Assembly: GCF_005405165.1 (NCBI RefSeq)
Contig: NZ_BJDN01000010.1
Coordinates: forward strand, 1-64,000
Length of the DNA stretch: 64,000 nucleotides
Source: Loigolactobacillus binensis
GTDB lineage: Bacteria; Bacillota; Bacilli; Lactobacillales; Lactobacillaceae
Reading direction: 5' to 3'
Part shown: positions 34,923 through 45,779 of the stretch, one piece after another
How the letters are laid out: the number at the start of each line of letters is the position of its first letter
Numbering within the stretch: the first letter of the stretch is position 1
Notes under the pieces: generated by a model
Databases searched by the model: none
Told to the model about the DNA's origin: nothing
The model's input: only the letters and a program-made list of their open reading frames with translations
Position numbers and translations under genes: made by a program

Positions 34923-35699
34923 TTGGCCCAACGAGAAATTACGGATTTTAATGGGATCGTTATGTTGCGTAAAGATTATCGGGAACGCGATATGCTGGTC
35001 AAAATTTTAACCGATCAATTCGGAAAGAAAATGTTTTTTATCCGCGGGGCACGTAAACGTGGCTTTCGCCTAGCAGCAGCCATTTTGCCTTTTACCCATG
35101 GGACCTTTGTCGGTAACATTCGGGATGAAGGGCTTTCATTTATCAATGCGGCTAAAGAATATCGACAGTGGCAAACCATTAGCCAAGATATTACCCTAAA
35201 TGCTTATGCAACGTATATTCTCGGCTTGATCGATGTGGCTTTTCCCGATAGTCAACCGCTGGCGCAATGGTACCAGCAAACCCTATTAGCTTTGCGCTAT
35301 ATTGACGATGGTTTTGACCCGCAGATCATTACGAATATTATGGAGGTCCAATTGTTGCAAGTATTTGGTGTTGCGCCCCGGCTGGAAAGTTGCGTTATTT
35401 GTCAGCGGACGGATCTGCCGTTCGACTATTCGCAAAGTTACGGCGGGCTTTTATGCCAGCAACACTGGACCTTAGATCCATACCGCTTTCATGCAAGTCC
35501 GCGGGCAATTTATTTATTACGTTTATTTTCCGTGATCGATTTGCACAAACTGAATTCAATTACGGTTAAGGCAACGACTAAGCAAGAACTGCGGCGGATG
35601 TTAGATCGTATCTATCAAGATAGTGTTGGCTTATCGTTGAAGAGTAAACACTTTATTGATGAAATGGCTAAATGGGATGATTTGTTGAAACATGATTGA
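34923..35699 (+). CDS. recO: DNA repair protein RecO
   Basis: A 258-residue recombination mediator that loads RecA with RecF/RecR. The N-terminal OB-fold (DFNGIVMLRKDYRERDMLV) and the zinc motif CVIC...LLCQQH are visible. The start is TTG after AGGAGG. The promoter of the glyQS leader overlaps its stop codon. Confidence 0.94.
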   Translation: MAQREITDFNGIVMLRKDYRERDMLVKILTDQFGKKMFFIRGARKRGFRLAAAILPFTHGTFVGNIRDEGLSFINAAKEYRQWQTISQDITLNAYATYILGLIDVAFPDSQPLAQWYQQTLLALRYIDDGFDPQIITNIMEVQLLQVFGVAPRLESCVICQRTDLPFDYSQSYGGLLCQQHWTLDPYRFHASPRAIYLLRLFSVIDLHKLNSITVKATTKQELRRMLDRIYQDSVGLSLKSKHFIDEMAKWDDLLKHD

Positions 35700-35724
35700 C
35701 AACTTTTATAAAAAGCCGTAAAAT
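35696..35724 (+). promoter_or_regulatory. glyQS promoter
   Basis: A consensus TTGACA (35696-35701), 17 bases, TAAAAT (35719-35724). The -35 contains the recO stop codon. Confidence 0.8.
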
Positions 35725-35730
35725 CTGTAT

Positions 35731-35933
35731 CAGTGAATGAAGACGGAACGGTGTTAAGTGGTCCTATTAGCGAGTCTGTGGCGGTGTAAGTCAGGCAAGT
35801 GATCATTTAGCGTGGCACTCTCGAGTTCGAATTAAATCATAATTAAGGGTTAGCGGAGTTGATCCGCTAGAACTAGGGTGGAACCGCGCATTAGCGTCCC
35901 TATGTCGTGTTTTTGGCGACATGGGGACTTTTT
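35731..35933 (+). ncRNA. T-box riboswitch of glyQS
   Basis: The T-box AGGGTGGAACCGCG lies at 35875-35888, after a small AGCGG/CCGCT hairpin. The terminator pairs GTCCCTATGTCG (35896-35907) with CGACATGGGGAC (35917-35928), then T's. The likely specifier is GGC (35814-35816) followed by A, matching tRNA-Gly. Confidence 0.96.
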
Positions 35934-35966
35934 ATATTCCGTTAAAATAAGAGTGGAGGATTGATC

Positions 35967-36869
35967 ATGAGTCAAAAGTTAAATATTCAAGATATGATTT
36001 TGACCTTGCAGCGCTATTGGGGGCAACAAGGTTGTATGCTGATGGAGGCCTACGATACGGAAAAAGGAGCGGGTACCATGAGTCCCTATACTTTTTTACG
36101 GGCGATCGGTCCGGAACCATGGAATGCGGCCTATGTGGAGCCTTCCCGGCGTCCTGCTGATGGTCGCTACGGTGAAAATCCTAATCGTTTGTACCAACAC
36201 CATCAATTTCAAGTGGTCATGAAACCTTCGCCGGCTAATATCCAAGAACTTTATTTAGGCAGCTTACGGGAATTAGGTATTGAACCTTTGGAACATGATA
36301 TTCGTTTTGTTGAAGATAATTGGGAGAATCCTTCAATGGGTTGTGCCGGTGTTGGTTGGGAAGTTTGGCTCGATGGAATGGAAGTTACGCAGTTTACTTA
36401 TTTCCAAGTTGTCGGTGGCTTAAACGTTAAACCCGTTACTTCCGAGATCACTTATGGGATCGAACGCTTAGCTTCTTATATCCAAGACGTGAACAACGTT
36501 TTTGATCTGGAATGGGGCGACGGCGTTAAATATGGTGAAATTTTTAAAGAACCAGAATACGAGCATTCAAAATATTCCTTTGAAGAAAGCAACCAAGAAA
36601 TGTTACTACAATTATTTGATATGTACGAAGCGGAAGCTAAGAAGCAGATCGAAAACGGTTTGGTTCATCCTGCCTATGACTATATTCTTAAATGCAGTCA
36701 TACCTTTAATTTGTTAGATGCTCGTGGTGCGGTTAGTGTGACTGAACGGGCCGGCTATTTAGCACGAATTCGTAATATGGCACGTTCCGTTGCGCGGGCC
36801 TTTGTGGCGGAACGAGAGAAATTAGGATTCCCATTATTAAAGGATACGGCTAAAAAGGAGGAGGCATAA
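35967..36869 (+). CDS. glyQ: glycyl-tRNA synthetase alpha subunit
   Basis: A 300-residue subunit with the catalytic core of the tetrameric GlyRS. It contains [38 protein letters not shown] and [19 protein letters not shown]. The ATG has GGAGG 8 bases upstream. It forms an operon with glyS. Confidence 0.97.
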   Translation: MSQKLNIQDMILTLQRYWGQQGCMLMEAYDTEKGAGTMSPYTFLRAIGPEPWNAAYVEPSRRPADGRYGENPNRLYQHHQFQVVMKPSPANIQELYLGSLRELGIEPLEHDIRFVEDNWENPSMGCAGVGWEVWLDGMEVTQFTYFQVVGGLNVKPVTSEITYGIERLASYIQDVNNVFDLEWGDGVKYGEIFKEPEYEHSKYSFEESNQEMLLQLFDMYEAEAKKQIENGLVHPAYDYILKCSHTFNLLDARGAVSVTERAGYLARIRNMARSVARAFVAEREKLGFPLLKDTAKKEEA

Positions 36870-36871
36870 TC

Positions 36872-38953
36872 ATGGGACAAACATTTTTATTGGAAATTGG
36901 CTTAGAAGAAATTCCGGCGCACGTCGTTACGCCTAGCCGGCAACAGTTAGTTAAGCGAACAGCCGATTTTTTAAAAACGCAACGTTTGGCGTATGGTGAC
37001 ATTAAATCTTACGCAACACCACGGCGTTTGGCGATTATGCTGACTGACGTAGCTACCAAACAGGCCGATGTCAAAAAGGAATTACGCGGTCCGGCCAAAC
37101 GAATCGCCCAAGACGATGCCGGCAATTGGACCAAGGCAGCACAAGGCTTTGTTCGTGGGCAAGGACTGACTACGGATGACATCACGTTTAAAAAACAAAA
37201 AGGTGAAGATTATGTTTTTGTGAACAAATTTACGCCTGGTAAAACTGCGGCGGAGGTGCTAAGTGGAATAACGGAAGTTATCACCAGCATGACCTTTCCG
37301 ACTAATATGCATTGGGGCAACTTTGATTTTGAATATATTCGGCCGATCCATTGGTTGGTAGCATTACTTGACCAAACAGTCGTCCCCCTGCAGGTGTTGA
37401 ATATTAAAAGTGGCCGAACAACTCAGGGACACCGTTTTTTAGGCCAGCCAGTTGACTTAGCACAGGCTAGTGATTACGAAACGGCGTTGGCTAAACAATT
37501 TGTGGTGGTTGATCCAGAAAAACGTAAGGCTACAATTAAACAACAGATCGAGGCTTTAGCGACTAAAAATAATTGGGTTGTCGCCTTAGATCCAGATTTA
37601 CTGGAAGAAGTTAACAATTTAGTTGAGTACCCGACGGCCTTTGCTGGACAGTTTAAAACTAAGTATTTACAAATGCCTGATGAAGTACTGATCACCTCAA
37701 TGAAGGATCATCAACGCTTTTTCTACGCTCGCGATCAGGCCGGTAAATTATTGCCGATTTTCATTTCCGTACGTAATGGTAATGCTGATTACTTAGATAA
37801 TGTGATCAGCGGTAACGAAAAGGTGTTAACTGCACGGCTGGAGGATGCCCAGTTTTTCTATAATGAAGATCAGCAGCAGACGATCGCCACTTATGTTGAG
37901 CGACTTAAAAAAGTTACCTTCCATGAAAAAATTGGGACACTATACGAAAAAATGCAGCGTGTTCAGTTGATCGGGCAAGTATTAGGTCAACAAATTGGTT
38001 TAACTGCACCTGAATTAACTGATTTAAAACGGGCCAGTGAGATCTATAAATTTGATTTAATGACCGGAATGGTCGGTGAATTTCCCGAATTACAGGGGAT
38101 CATGGGTGAAAAATACGCCTTATTGCAAGGTGAGAAGCCTACAGTTGCCACGGCGATCCGTGAACACTATTTGCCAATTTCTGCCGATGGCGTCTTACCA
38201 CAAACTAAAATTGGCGCTGTTTTGGCGGTGGCCGATAAATTTGATAGTATTGCCAGCTTCTTCGCGGTTGGACTGATTCCTAATGGTTCCAATGACCCGT
38301 ATGCATTACGGCGACAAGCCGCTGGGATCGTCCGCATTGTTAAGACCGAAGAGTGGCACCTCAATATTACTGCTTTGCAGCAGCAGATCGGTCAGGTTCT
38401 GACTGAGCATAAGGCCACTTATGGGTTGAAATTTGCTGCTAATGTGACGGCCTTTCAACAGTTTATCAATGAACGGATGCGGCAATGGTTTGGTCAGCAC
38501 AAAATACGCTACGATATCGTCGACGCTGTTTTGGCCAGTCATGAAAATGACTTAAAGCAAATGTTTGCGGCAGCTAAACTATTGGAGCAGCAAAAAGATG
38601 ATCCGGCCTTTAAGCCAACTATTGAAGCACTGACCCGTGTTTTACGTTTAAGCGAAAAAGCTGATTTTAATGATCAGGATACATTGACGGTGGATCCAAC
38701 CTTATTTGAAAACGATGCTGAAAAACAACTGTATACGGCAGTAGAAAAATTGCGCCAGCAAGCTGATCAGCAAACGCTAGCCGAAAATTATCAGGCGTTA
38801 GAAGCATTACGGCCCTTGATTGCCGCTTATTTTGACGCGACGATGGTCATGGTGGATGATCAAGCAGTACGAACTAATCGGCTGAAGCAATTAGTTATTT
38901 TGGCGCGTTTGATTTTTGGTATTGCCGACTTAAACCAATTGATTATTAAATAA
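36872..38953 (+). CDS. glyS: glycyl-tRNA synthetase beta subunit
   Basis: A 693-residue subunit that recognises tRNA-Gly, with [18 protein letters not shown] at the start, the [11 protein letters not shown] and [15 protein letters not shown] segments, an HD-like region and a C-terminal anticodon domain. It starts 2 bases after glyQ stops, with GGAGGAGG inside glyQ. Confidence 0.97.
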   Translation: MGQTFLLEIGLEEIPAHVVTPSRQQLVKRTADFLKTQRLAYGDIKSYATPRRLAIMLTDVATKQADVKKELRGPAKRIAQDDAGNWTKAAQGFVRGQGLTTDDITFKKQKGEDYVFVNKFTPGKTAAEVLSGITEVITSMTFPTNMHWGNFDFEYIRPIHWLVALLDQTVVPLQVLNIKSGRTTQGHRFLGQPVDLAQASDYETALAKQFVVVDPEKRKATIKQQIEALATKNNWVVALDPDLLEEVNNLVEYPTAFAGQFKTKYLQMPDEVLITSMKDHQRFFYARDQAGKLLPIFISVRNGNADYLDNVISGNEKVLTARLEDAQFFYNEDQQQTIATYVERLKKVTFHEKIGTLYEKMQRVQLIGQVLGQQIGLTAPELTDLKRASEIYKFDLMTGMVGEFPELQGIMGEKYALLQGEKPTVATAIREHYLPISADGVLPQTKIGAVLAVADKFDSIASFFAVGLIPNGSNDPYALRRQAAGIVRIVKTEEWHLNITALQQQIGQVLTEHKATYGLKFAANVTAFQQFINERMRQWFGQHKIRYDIVDAVLASHENDLKQMFAAAKLLEQQKDDPAFKPTIEALTRVLRLSEKADFNDQDTLTVDPTLFENDAEKQLYTAVEKLRQQADQQTLAENYQALEALRPLIAAYFDATMVMVDDQAVRTNRLKQLVILARLIFGIADLNQLIIK

Positions 38954-38983
38954 AATATTCGGTTAAGTGGTTAAGCAAATTCA

Positions 38984-39012
38984 TTGCTGCTCTAGTCTAG
39001 TTGTGCTATAGT
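38984..39012 (+). promoter_or_regulatory. dnaG-rpoD promoter
   Basis: TTGCTG (38984-38989), 17 bases, TATAGT (39007-39012) with a TG extension. Confidence 0.6.
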
Positions 39013-39044
39013 TAATGATGTATTTTTGTGCTCATTCGGCAGTG

Positions 39045-39075
39045 AAAAGTCGCACTCATTTTGGGTGCGACTTTT
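39045..39075 (+). terminator. hairpin in the dnaG leader
   Basis: AAAAGTCGCAC (39045-39055) pairs perfectly with GTGCGACTTTT (39065-39075). It lies between the promoter and dnaG. It is either a leader terminator or the glyQS terminator with the promoter reading through. Confidence 0.65.
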
Positions 39076-39107
39076 CGAAGCTTAGGGCTTAAAGGTAGGT
39101 GATCACT

Positions 39108-40970
39108 TTGGCAACAAGAATTCCAGAAGAAGTGGTGGAACAAATTCGCGGTGCCGTTAATATCACTGATGTGGTTGGACAATATGTCCAGTTGAAAAAG
39201 TCTGGCCGAAACTTATTTGGTTTATGCCCTTTTCATGAAGAGCGCACACCGTCATTTTCAGTTGCTGAGGACAAACAGATCTTTCACTGTTTTAGTTGTG
39301 GTCGTGGTGGTAATGTTTTTAAGTTCATCATGGATGTTGAAAATTTATCTTTTCCAGAAGCGGTGACCCGGGTAGCTGAACTTGGCCATGTGGGAATCGA
39401 TTTATCTGGCTACACGGTGCAGGCGCGACCAGAAACGGCGTTAAATTCACAGCAAAAGCAACTACGCCAACTCTATCAGGATGCAGCAGCGTTATTTCAC
39501 CATATTTTACTCAACACAAAATTAGGGGAGCAGGCGTTGACTTATACACAGCAACGACAATTAACGCCGACGCTTCTTGATACGTTTGATATTGGCTATG
39601 CGCCAGAGGAAAATAACTTATTGACGCGCTTTTTTGCCGAGAAAAAACTTGATTTTAATCTATTGCGTCATTCTGGTTTATTTTTAGAAAATAATGATGG
39701 TACGCTACGGGATCGCTTTGTTGATCGGGTCATGTTTCCAATCAAAGATGCACAGGGGAATGTGATTGCTTTTTCAGGCCGTGCTTTGACTAAGCGTGAA
39801 GGCCAACCTAAGTATTTGAACAGTCCAGAAACTGAGTTGTTTAATAAACGCAATGTGTTATTTAATTTTGATGTGGCCAAGACCGAAATTCGTAAGGCTA
39901 AGCAAGCCATTTTATTTGAAGGTTTCATGGATGTGATCGCTGCCTATCGCGCAGGGATCACCTATGGCGTTGCTTCAATGGGGACTAGCTTGACCAATGA
40001 GCAGCTCTATTTATTGCAACGATCAACGGATCATTTAGTAGTTTGTTATGATGGTGATACGCCGGGAATGAAAGCAACTGATCGGGTGATCACTTTGTTA
40101 CATGATGATCCCCGGTTTCAGTTAAGCATTGTTACGCTGCCGGAACAACTTGATCCAGATGAATACGTCAATAAATATGGGGAGCAGCGTTTTCGTGATG
40201 TGATCGGCGGTGGTATGGAAACTGCCGTTGGCTTTCGACTGCGCTATTTAAAACAAGGTCGTAATTTAGATAATGAACAAGAGAAGTTAACTTATATCGA
40301 TGCTGCCTTGCATGAACTTGTTAATGTTAGTTCTGCAGTTGAGCGTGATATTTATTTGAACCGGTTAAGTGAGTCGTTACAGGTCACTTATGAAGCCTTA
40401 GTGACACAGTTACAAGATTATTTGGTTGATGCAACAGTTAAACGCCAGCCACCGGCACAGCAGGCCCAGATGGCAGCACCAATGGCGGTTCCACAAGTAC
40501 ATCAACAGCAAACTAAATTGACCCGTGCCGAACGTGCCGAACGGGGCTTACTGAACTTGTATTTTAAGGTAGCTGATGTTCGAATTGCGTTACAAGAACA
40601 AACGGATTTTAAGTTTATTCATGAGCGGTACCAAGCGATTTATCAGTTAGCGATCGGGTATTTTGCTGACCATGATCAGTTTGTGATCGCTCAATTTATG
40701 AATCAAATCACAGATGATCGTTTGCAGAGTTTAGTGATCGCCATCGATCGGCTAGCTTTTGATGAGAATACGGTACAGGAGCAGTTGCAAGATTATTTAC
40801 GAGCGCTGCAACAAGCTAGTTTGGAACAACAATTAAACGACGCACAAGCTCAGTTGCAAGAAGCTAGTCGTGGTGGTGATAACGTGGGCTCGTTGCATGC
40901 CTTGCAACAAATCATTCGTTTAAGAAAACAAATGCAGCCAGTAGCACATTCGGCGGCTGAGCAAGGTTAA
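39108..40970 (+). CDS. dnaG: DNA primase
   Basis: A 620-residue primase. The CHC2 zinc finger is CPFHEERTPSF...HCFSCGRGGN (about residues 38-65), the catalytic core has SGRALTKREGQPKYLNSPET, and TOPRIM follows with EGFMDVIAAY and DGDTPGMKA; the C-terminus binds helicase. TTG at 39108, 8 bases after AGG of AGGTGAT, is preferred over an in-frame GTG at 39099. With rpoD it forms the macromolecular-synthesis operon. Confidence 0.96.
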   Translation: MATRIPEEVVEQIRGAVNITDVVGQYVQLKKSGRNLFGLCPFHEERTPSFSVAEDKQIFHCFSCGRGGNVFKFIMDVENLSFPEAVTRVAELGHVGIDLSGYTVQARPETALNSQQKQLRQLYQDAAALFHHILLNTKLGEQALTYTQQRQLTPTLLDTFDIGYAPEENNLLTRFFAEKKLDFNLLRHSGLFLENNDGTLRDRFVDRVMFPIKDAQGNVIAFSGRALTKREGQPKYLNSPETELFNKRNVLFNFDVAKTEIRKAKQAILFEGFMDVIAAYRAGITYGVASMGTSLTNEQLYLLQRSTDHLVVCYDGDTPGMKATDRVITLLHDDPRFQLSIVTLPEQLDPDEYVNKYGEQRFRDVIGGGMETAVGFRLRYLKQGRNLDNEQEKLTYIDAALHELVNVSSAVERDIYLNRLSESLQVTYEALVTQLQDYLVDATVKRQPPAQQAQMAAPMAVPQVHQQQTKLTRAERAERGLLNLYFKVADVRIALQEQTDFKFIHERYQAIYQLAIGYFADHDQFVIAQFMNQITDDRLQSLVIAIDRLAFDENTVQEQLQDYLRALQQASLEQQLNDAQAQLQEASRGGDNVGSLHALQQIIRLRKQMQPVAHSAAEQG

Positions 40971-41029
40971 AATAGGTTAAGCATTCATAGTGTACCTAGC
41001 GCATCATTAGCGTTATTATGGAGGCGATA

Positions 41030-41053
41030 ATGAGCAATTACTGTGACTTTTAG
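41030..41053 (+). CDS. possible 7-codon mini-ORF before rpoD
   Basis: ATG at 41030 follows GGAGG by 5 bases and encodes MSNYCDF, then TAG. The ribosome site is strong for so short a frame. It could be a leader peptide or chance. Confidence 0.25.
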   Translation: MSNYCDF

Positions 41054-41105
41054 TAAAGGTGTACAGCATTGGTTAGCGTGAGATTGAAATAGGGAGGCCG
41101 AGCGA

Positions 41106-42221
41106 ATGGCAAAAGAGAATGTTAAGAGCGACAATAAAAAGTTAGAGGCTGCACTCAAAGCACTTATTAAAGAATATAAACCGGATAAACAGATTCAAGA
41201 GGATAAATTGACTGCTAAGATCGTTGTTCCGTTTAATTTGGAATCCGAAGCAATTGAAAAAGTTATTCTTCGAGTCGAAGACCAAGGAATCAGTGTCGTT
41301 GATGAAAATGGTGAACCATCACAGCAAAGCTTAAAAAAAGAAAAGAAAATTTCTAAAAAAGCTTTAAAAGATACTTCGGCGCCAGCGGGAATCAAGATCA
41401 ATGACCCTGTACGGATGTATCTAAAGGAGATTGGTCGCGTTTCGTTATTGACAGCTGACGAAGAAGTAGCGTTGGCATTAAAGATCGAACAAGGTGATGG
41501 TGAGGCTAAGCAACGTTTGGCTGAAGCTAATTTGCGGTTAGTAGTTTCGATTGCTAAGCGCTATGTTGGTCGTGGTATGCAATTCTTGGATTTGATCCAA
41601 GAAGGTAATATGGGCTTGATGAAGGCGGTCGAAAAGTTTGATTACCGCAAAGGGTTCAAATTTTCAACTTACGCAACGTGGTGGATTCGCCAGGCGATTA
41701 CCCGAGCAATTGCTGATCAGGCGCGGACGATTCGGATTCCGGTGCATATGGTCGAGACGATCAATAAGCTGATTCGGATCCAACGGCAATTATTACAGGA
41801 TCTTGGTCGTGAACCTACACCAGAAGAAATTGGTGCAGAGATGGATATGCCAACTGATAAAGTGCGGGAGATTTTGAAAATCGCACAAGAACCAGTTTCA
41901 TTGGAAACGCCAATTGGTGAAGAGGATGATTCACATTTAGGTGATTTCATTGAAGATCAAGACGCTACTAGTCCAGCTGATCATGCGGCTTATGAATTAT
42001 TGAAAGAACAATTGGAAAGCGTACTTGATACGTTAACTGATCGGGAAGAAAATGTGTTGCGCTTACGTTTTGGGTTAGACGACGGACGAACACGAACTTT
42101 GGAAGAAGTTGGTAAAGTCTTCGGTGTGACCCGAGAACGGATTCGGCAAATTGAGGCCAAAGCGTTACGCAAATTACGTCACCCTAGTCGGTCTAAACAA
42201 TTAAAAGATTTCTTGGAATAA
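41106..42221 (+). CDS. rpoD: housekeeping sigma factor RpoD (sigma-A)
   Basis: A 371-residue primary sigma factor. Region 1.1 is present and shorter than in E. coli. Region 2 has [19 protein letters not shown] and [17 protein letters not shown], and region 4.2 has [18 protein letters not shown]. An AGGGAGG site precedes the ATG. The window's promoters fit the -35/-10 preference of this factor. Confidence 0.98.
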   Translation: MAKENVKSDNKKLEAALKALIKEYKPDKQIQEDKLTAKIVVPFNLESEAIEKVILRVEDQGISVVDENGEPSQQSLKKEKKISKKALKDTSAPAGIKINDPVRMYLKEIGRVSLLTADEEVALALKIEQGDGEAKQRLAEANLRLVVSIAKRYVGRGMQFLDLIQEGNMGLMKAVEKFDYRKGFKFSTYATWWIRQAITRAIADQARTIRIPVHMVETINKLIRIQRQLLQDLGREPTPEEIGAEMDMPTDKVREILKIAQEPVSLETPIGEEDDSHLGDFIEDQDATSPADHAAYELLKEQLESVLDTLTDREENVLRLRFGLDDGRTRTLEEVGKVFGVTRERIRQIEAKALRKLRHPSRSKQLKDFLE

Positions 42222-42347
42222 GGGTTTGAGCAATTTAGATATAGGGGCAACTTGTAATTGATTTTGCTTAGGATTGCGGCAGTATTTTTCTAACTGACTG
42301 CCACTAGCTTGATTAGGAAAACTAATTAAAAAATAAATGATTAATAC

Positions 42348-42387
42348 AAAAAAGACGGTCGTCAGCGATGAAGGCCGTCTTTTTTTG
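42348..42387 (+). terminator. rpoD terminator
   Basis: AAAAAAGACGG (42348-42358) pairs with CCGTCTTTTTT (from 42375), T-rich tail. Confidence 0.85.
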
Positions 42388-42455
42388 TCGTTTTTTTGGT
42401 GTGCCGTACAAGCGGTTGTTGATTAGCATAAAAGATTTTCAATATTTGGCCTGAC

Positions 42456-42464
42456 TGTTACAAT
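42456..42464 (+). promoter_or_regulatory. trmK extended -10 promoter
   Basis: TG-T-TACAAT, hexamer at 42459-42464, with TTTTCA at a 17-base distance as a poor -35. Confidence 0.45.
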
Positions 42465-42502
42465 AGAAGTAACCTATTCTGTGGAGTAAAGGATGGAAGA
42501 TT

Positions 42503-43201
42503 GTGAATAAAAATCATTTAACTAAGCGTTTAACGGCAGTGGCTAGCTATGTTCCCCAAGGTGCGCGTTTGGCCGATATTGGTTCGGATCACGCTATGAT
42601 ACCAATCAATTTAGTGGCCAACGGAAAAGTGGCCAGTGCAGTTGCCGGCGAAGTGATCATTGGCCCGTTTTCAAGAGCACAAACTGCGGTGGCTGCAGCA
42701 GGATTAACCACACAAATTCAAGTACGGTTAGCCGATGGTTTAACCGCAATTCAGGCCGGTGATCAAATTGACACAATCGTGATCGCCGGAATGGGTGGCA
42801 ATTTGATTCGGGATATTTTGGCGCGGGGCAGCCAAAAGCTTAAAAACATTCAACGGTTAATTCTAGAGCCCAATGTCCAAGCAGATGTTGTTCGTACTTG
42901 GTTGGCCCAGCAACAATTTATGATTGTGGCCGAAACTATTTTACGGGAAGATCAGCATACTTATGAAATCATCGTGGCTGAACCAAGCTCACAGCCTGTG
43001 GTGTACACCGCTCAACAAATCAAGTTTGGTCCTTGTTTAGTACGAGCCAAAACCCCTATTTTTCATGCAAAATGGCAGCACCAATTATTGACTAATCAGC
43101 GGATATTGGCGAATCTAACGCAAGCTCAGCAGCCACAACCGGCTAAAATTAGTGCCTTAAAAACGGAAAATCAGCAGATCATGGAGGTATTGAATGGTTA
43201 A
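42503..43201 (+). CDS. trmK: tRNA (adenine-22 N1)-methyltransferase TrmK
   Basis: A 232-residue SAM-dependent enzyme: SAM motif LADIGSDHAMIPINL, the catalytic-region IVIAGMGGNLIRDIL and the conserved LEPNVQADVVRTWL. The start is GTG. It overlaps the nif3-type gene by 8 bases, the common Firmicutes arrangement downstream of rpoD. Confidence 0.95.
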   Translation: MNKNHLTKRLTAVASYVPQGARLADIGSDHAMIPINLVANGKVASAVAGEVIIGPFSRAQTAVAAAGLTTQIQVRLADGLTAIQAGDQIDTIVIAGMGGNLIRDILARGSQKLKNIQRLILEPNVQADVVRTWLAQQQFMIVAETILREDQHTYEIIVAEPSSQPVVYTAQQIKFGPCLVRAKTPIFHAKWQHQLLTNQRILANLTQAQQPQPAKISALKTENQQIMEVLNG

Positions 43202-44318
43202 AGTTAAGGATTTCATTCAGAAATTTGAACAATTTGCACCGCGGTATTTAGCCGAACCAGGTGATCCAACTGGGATGCAGCTAGGGTCGATCGAACAGCC
43301 AGTGCACCGGGTATTGGTTACTTTGGACGTGCGTCCGGAGGTGGTCGAAGAAGCAATTGCCCAAAAAGTCGATTTTATTTTTGCACACCACCCAGTGGTT
43401 TTCCACCCCGCTAAAAATTTGGTTACTGATGATCCGCAAAATGCGATGTACGCCAAATTATTAAGCCATCAGATCGCTGTTTATGCCGCGCATACAAATT
43501 TGGATAATGCTAATGGTGGCATGAATGACTGGCTGGCCCAACAACTACGTTTGCAGCATGTACAAATTTTGCGGCCTAGTTATCAACGTAAGATCAAAAA
43601 ATTGGCAACCTATGTTCCCGAAGCTAATGCAGCGGCGTTGCGACAAGCATTGGCTGCAGCCGGTGCTGGACAACTAGGCGATTATTCGGCGGCAAGTTTC
43701 AGCCATCCCGGTACTGGTCGTTTTACTCCAGCCGCAGGGGCACATCCATTTATTGGGCAGGTTGGACAAGCTGAAGCAGTGGCTGAAGTTAAAGTGGAAG
43801 TCGTTTTTTCAGAGGAATTGACGGATAAGGTTCTGGCAGCCTTATTGGCGGCTCATCCTTACGAAGAGCCGGCCTATGATCTGTTAACTTTGGATAATAC
43901 TGGTGGTGAACAATTTGGCCTAGGTCGCATCGGTGAGCCGGAGCGAACCATGACAATTCGACAATTTGCAGAATTCACGAATCAGGCTTTTGGATTGCAG
44001 GGTTTACGTTTGATAACACACCATCCGGATGAATTGGTGAAGCGGGTGGCAGTGATCGGTGGTGACGGCGGTAAGTTCTATCCTTATGTTTTACAGCAAC
44101 AGGCGAATGTTTTTGTGACTGGTGATGTTTACTATCACACGGCTCACGATATGTTGGCCGCTAATTTATCGGCAATCGATCCTGGCCATCACGTTGAAAG
44201 CATTGTTAAAGCTAAGGCAGTACCGTTGTTTCAACAATGGGCGCAGGCCGCCGGTTGGAACGATGTGACTTTTCATGCGTCAAAAATAAATACCGATCCG
44301 TTTACTTTTATTCATTAA
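43194..44318 (+). CDS. Nif3-like dinuclear metal protein (YqfO type)
   Basis: A 374-residue protein of the Nif3/DUF34 family with a PII-like insertion in the middle, the long form typical of Firmicutes. The metal-site motifs are DFIFAHHPVVFHP, YAAHTNLDNANGGMN and VFVTGDVYYHTAHDML. It is a proposed metal-dependent hydrolase or cofactor-binding protein of unknown substrate. Confidence 0.92.
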   Translation: MVKVKDFIQKFEQFAPRYLAEPGDPTGMQLGSIEQPVHRVLVTLDVRPEVVEEAIAQKVDFIFAHHPVVFHPAKNLVTDDPQNAMYAKLLSHQIAVYAAHTNLDNANGGMNDWLAQQLRLQHVQILRPSYQRKIKKLATYVPEANAAALRQALAAAGAGQLGDYSAASFSHPGTGRFTPAAGAHPFIGQVGQAEAVAEVKVEVVFSEELTDKVLAALLAAHPYEEPAYDLLTLDNTGGEQFGLGRIGEPERTMTIRQFAEFTNQAFGLQGLRLITHHPDELVKRVAVIGGDGGKFYPYVLQQQANVFVTGDVYYHTAHDMLAANLSAIDPGHHVESIVKAKAVPLFQQWAQAAGWNDVTFHASKINTDPFTFIH

Positions 44319-44347
44319 AACTAAATTTTGAGTTGGAGGAAAAATAA

Positions 44348-45586
44348 ATGGCAACTTATACAACCCTAATTCCCCGTTTCTTACGTTACGTCAAGGTAAA
44401 TACACGTTCAGACCCAGCGGCAACAACGATCCCTTCGACGCCGAGTTTGACGGCTTTTGCTCATGAGCTAGCTGCAGAAATGCGCACGATTGGCTTACAA
44501 AATGTTCATTACCTTAAGCAAAGTGGTTATGTGATCGGTACTTTACCTAGTAACCTAGATCATACGGTACCGGTGATCGGGTTTTTAGCCCATTTTGATA
44601 CAGCTGATTTCAACGCTGAAGGTGTGAACCCGCAAATTGTTAAGAATTATGATGGTCATTCACCGATTCAATTGGATACTGCTGGTAAGTATACCTTGAA
44701 TACTGACGACTTTCCTTTCTTGGCCAATTACACTGGGCATACTTTGATCACCACGGATGGTAGTACTTTATTAGGTGGTGATGATAAGGCTGGTGTCAGC
44801 GAGATTATGACGGCTATGGAATATTTAGGCCAACATCCGGAAATCAAACACGGTGAATTACGAGTTGGTTTTGGCCCTGATGAAGAAATTGGTACCGGTG
44901 CGGATCATTTTGATGTAGCGGATTTTAATGCTGCGTTTGCGTATACAGTTGATGGCGGTTCCGCTGGACAATTAGAATACGAAACTTTTAATGCCGCTGA
45001 AATGAAGGTCCATATTCAAGGCAAAAATGTGCATACTGCAACGGCCAAAGGGGTAATGATCAACGCCTTACAGTTGGCTGTCGATTTTCAAAACGGCTTA
45101 CCGCAAGCTGAAGTTCCCGAGAAAACGGCTGGCCTACAAGGCTTTTTTCACCTTTATCAATTAACTGGAACGGTAGAAGAAGCGGATATGACTTATATTA
45201 TTCGTGATTTTGAGCGCGCTGGCCTCGCAGCACGTAAGGCGCAGGCGCAGGCAGTTGCTGATCAGTTGAATCAACAATTTGCTGCAGAACGGGTCAGCTT
45301 AGATATTTTTGATCAGTATTACAACATGATTGAAATTTTGAGAAAAGATATGACCAGTGTTGAGTTAGCAAAAACGGCGCTGGAGAATTTAGCGATCAAG
45401 CCGATCATCGCGCCTGTTCGGGGTGGAACGGATGGATCAAAAATCTCGTTTATGGGGTTACCAACGCCTAATTTATTTGCTGGTCCGGAAAATATGCACG
45501 GCCGTTACGAATTTATTTCGGAACAAGTGATGACCCAAGCAGTTAATGTTATTCTGGAAATCTCCCGCCTAAATAGTCAAAAATAA
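44348..45586 (+). CDS. pepT: peptidase T (tripeptidase)
   Basis: A 412-residue M20-family zinc aminotripeptidase. The ligands are visible in [38 protein letters not shown] and AYTVDGG, with ENMHGRYEF near the end. It acts in the cytoplasm on peptides from milk or plant protein. An AGGA ribosome site precedes the ATG. Confidence 0.96.
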   Translation: MATYTTLIPRFLRYVKVNTRSDPAATTIPSTPSLTAFAHELAAEMRTIGLQNVHYLKQSGYVIGTLPSNLDHTVPVIGFLAHFDTADFNAEGVNPQIVKNYDGHSPIQLDTAGKYTLNTDDFPFLANYTGHTLITTDGSTLLGGDDKAGVSEIMTAMEYLGQHPEIKHGELRVGFGPDEEIGTGADHFDVADFNAAFAYTVDGGSAGQLEYETFNAAEMKVHIQGKNVHTATAKGVMINALQLAVDFQNGLPQAEVPEKTAGLQGFFHLYQLTGTVEEADMTYIIRDFERAGLAARKAQAQAVADQLNQQFAAERVSLDIFDQYYNMIEILRKDMTSVELAKTALENLAIKPIIAPVRGGTDGSKISFMGLPTPNLFAGPENMHGRYEFISEQVMTQAVNVILEISRLNSQK

Positions 45587-45648
45587 TTCGGTCTGCAGTC
45601 GGAGTTAGTAGCATGTAAAAGTGTGGTAGGGTAAGGTATCAAGCATTT

Positions 45649-45698
45649 AGTCAAAGATAGTCAAATTAGTTGTTTTGAACACCTGTTCGTGCTATCAT
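45649..45698 (+). promoter_or_regulatory. CtsR operator and clpB promoter
   Basis: AGTCAAA-GAT-AGTCAAA (45649-45665) fits the CtsR heptad repeat RGTCAAA-NAN-RGTCAAA. Four bases later is TTGTTT (45670-45675), a 17-base spacer and TATCAT (45693-45698) with a TG extension. Confidence 0.8.
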
Positions 45699-45724
45699 TT
45701 AACTATTGATAATTAAAGGATAGG

Positions 45725-45751
45725 TCGGCGGTGTAGTGCTGCCGATTTTTT
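45725..45751 (+). terminator. terminator-like hairpin in the clpB leader
   Basis: TCGGC (45725-45729) pairs with GCCGA (45741-45745), followed by six T's. It lies between the promoter and the TTG start at 45780. Confidence 0.55.
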
Positions 45752-45779
45752 CATTGTTACTTTACAGGGAGGTTATACT

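Noticed and set aside
43194..44318. Fusion gene in the Nif3-like protein
   Set aside because: The middle insertion is the normal PII-like domain of the long Firmicutes form.
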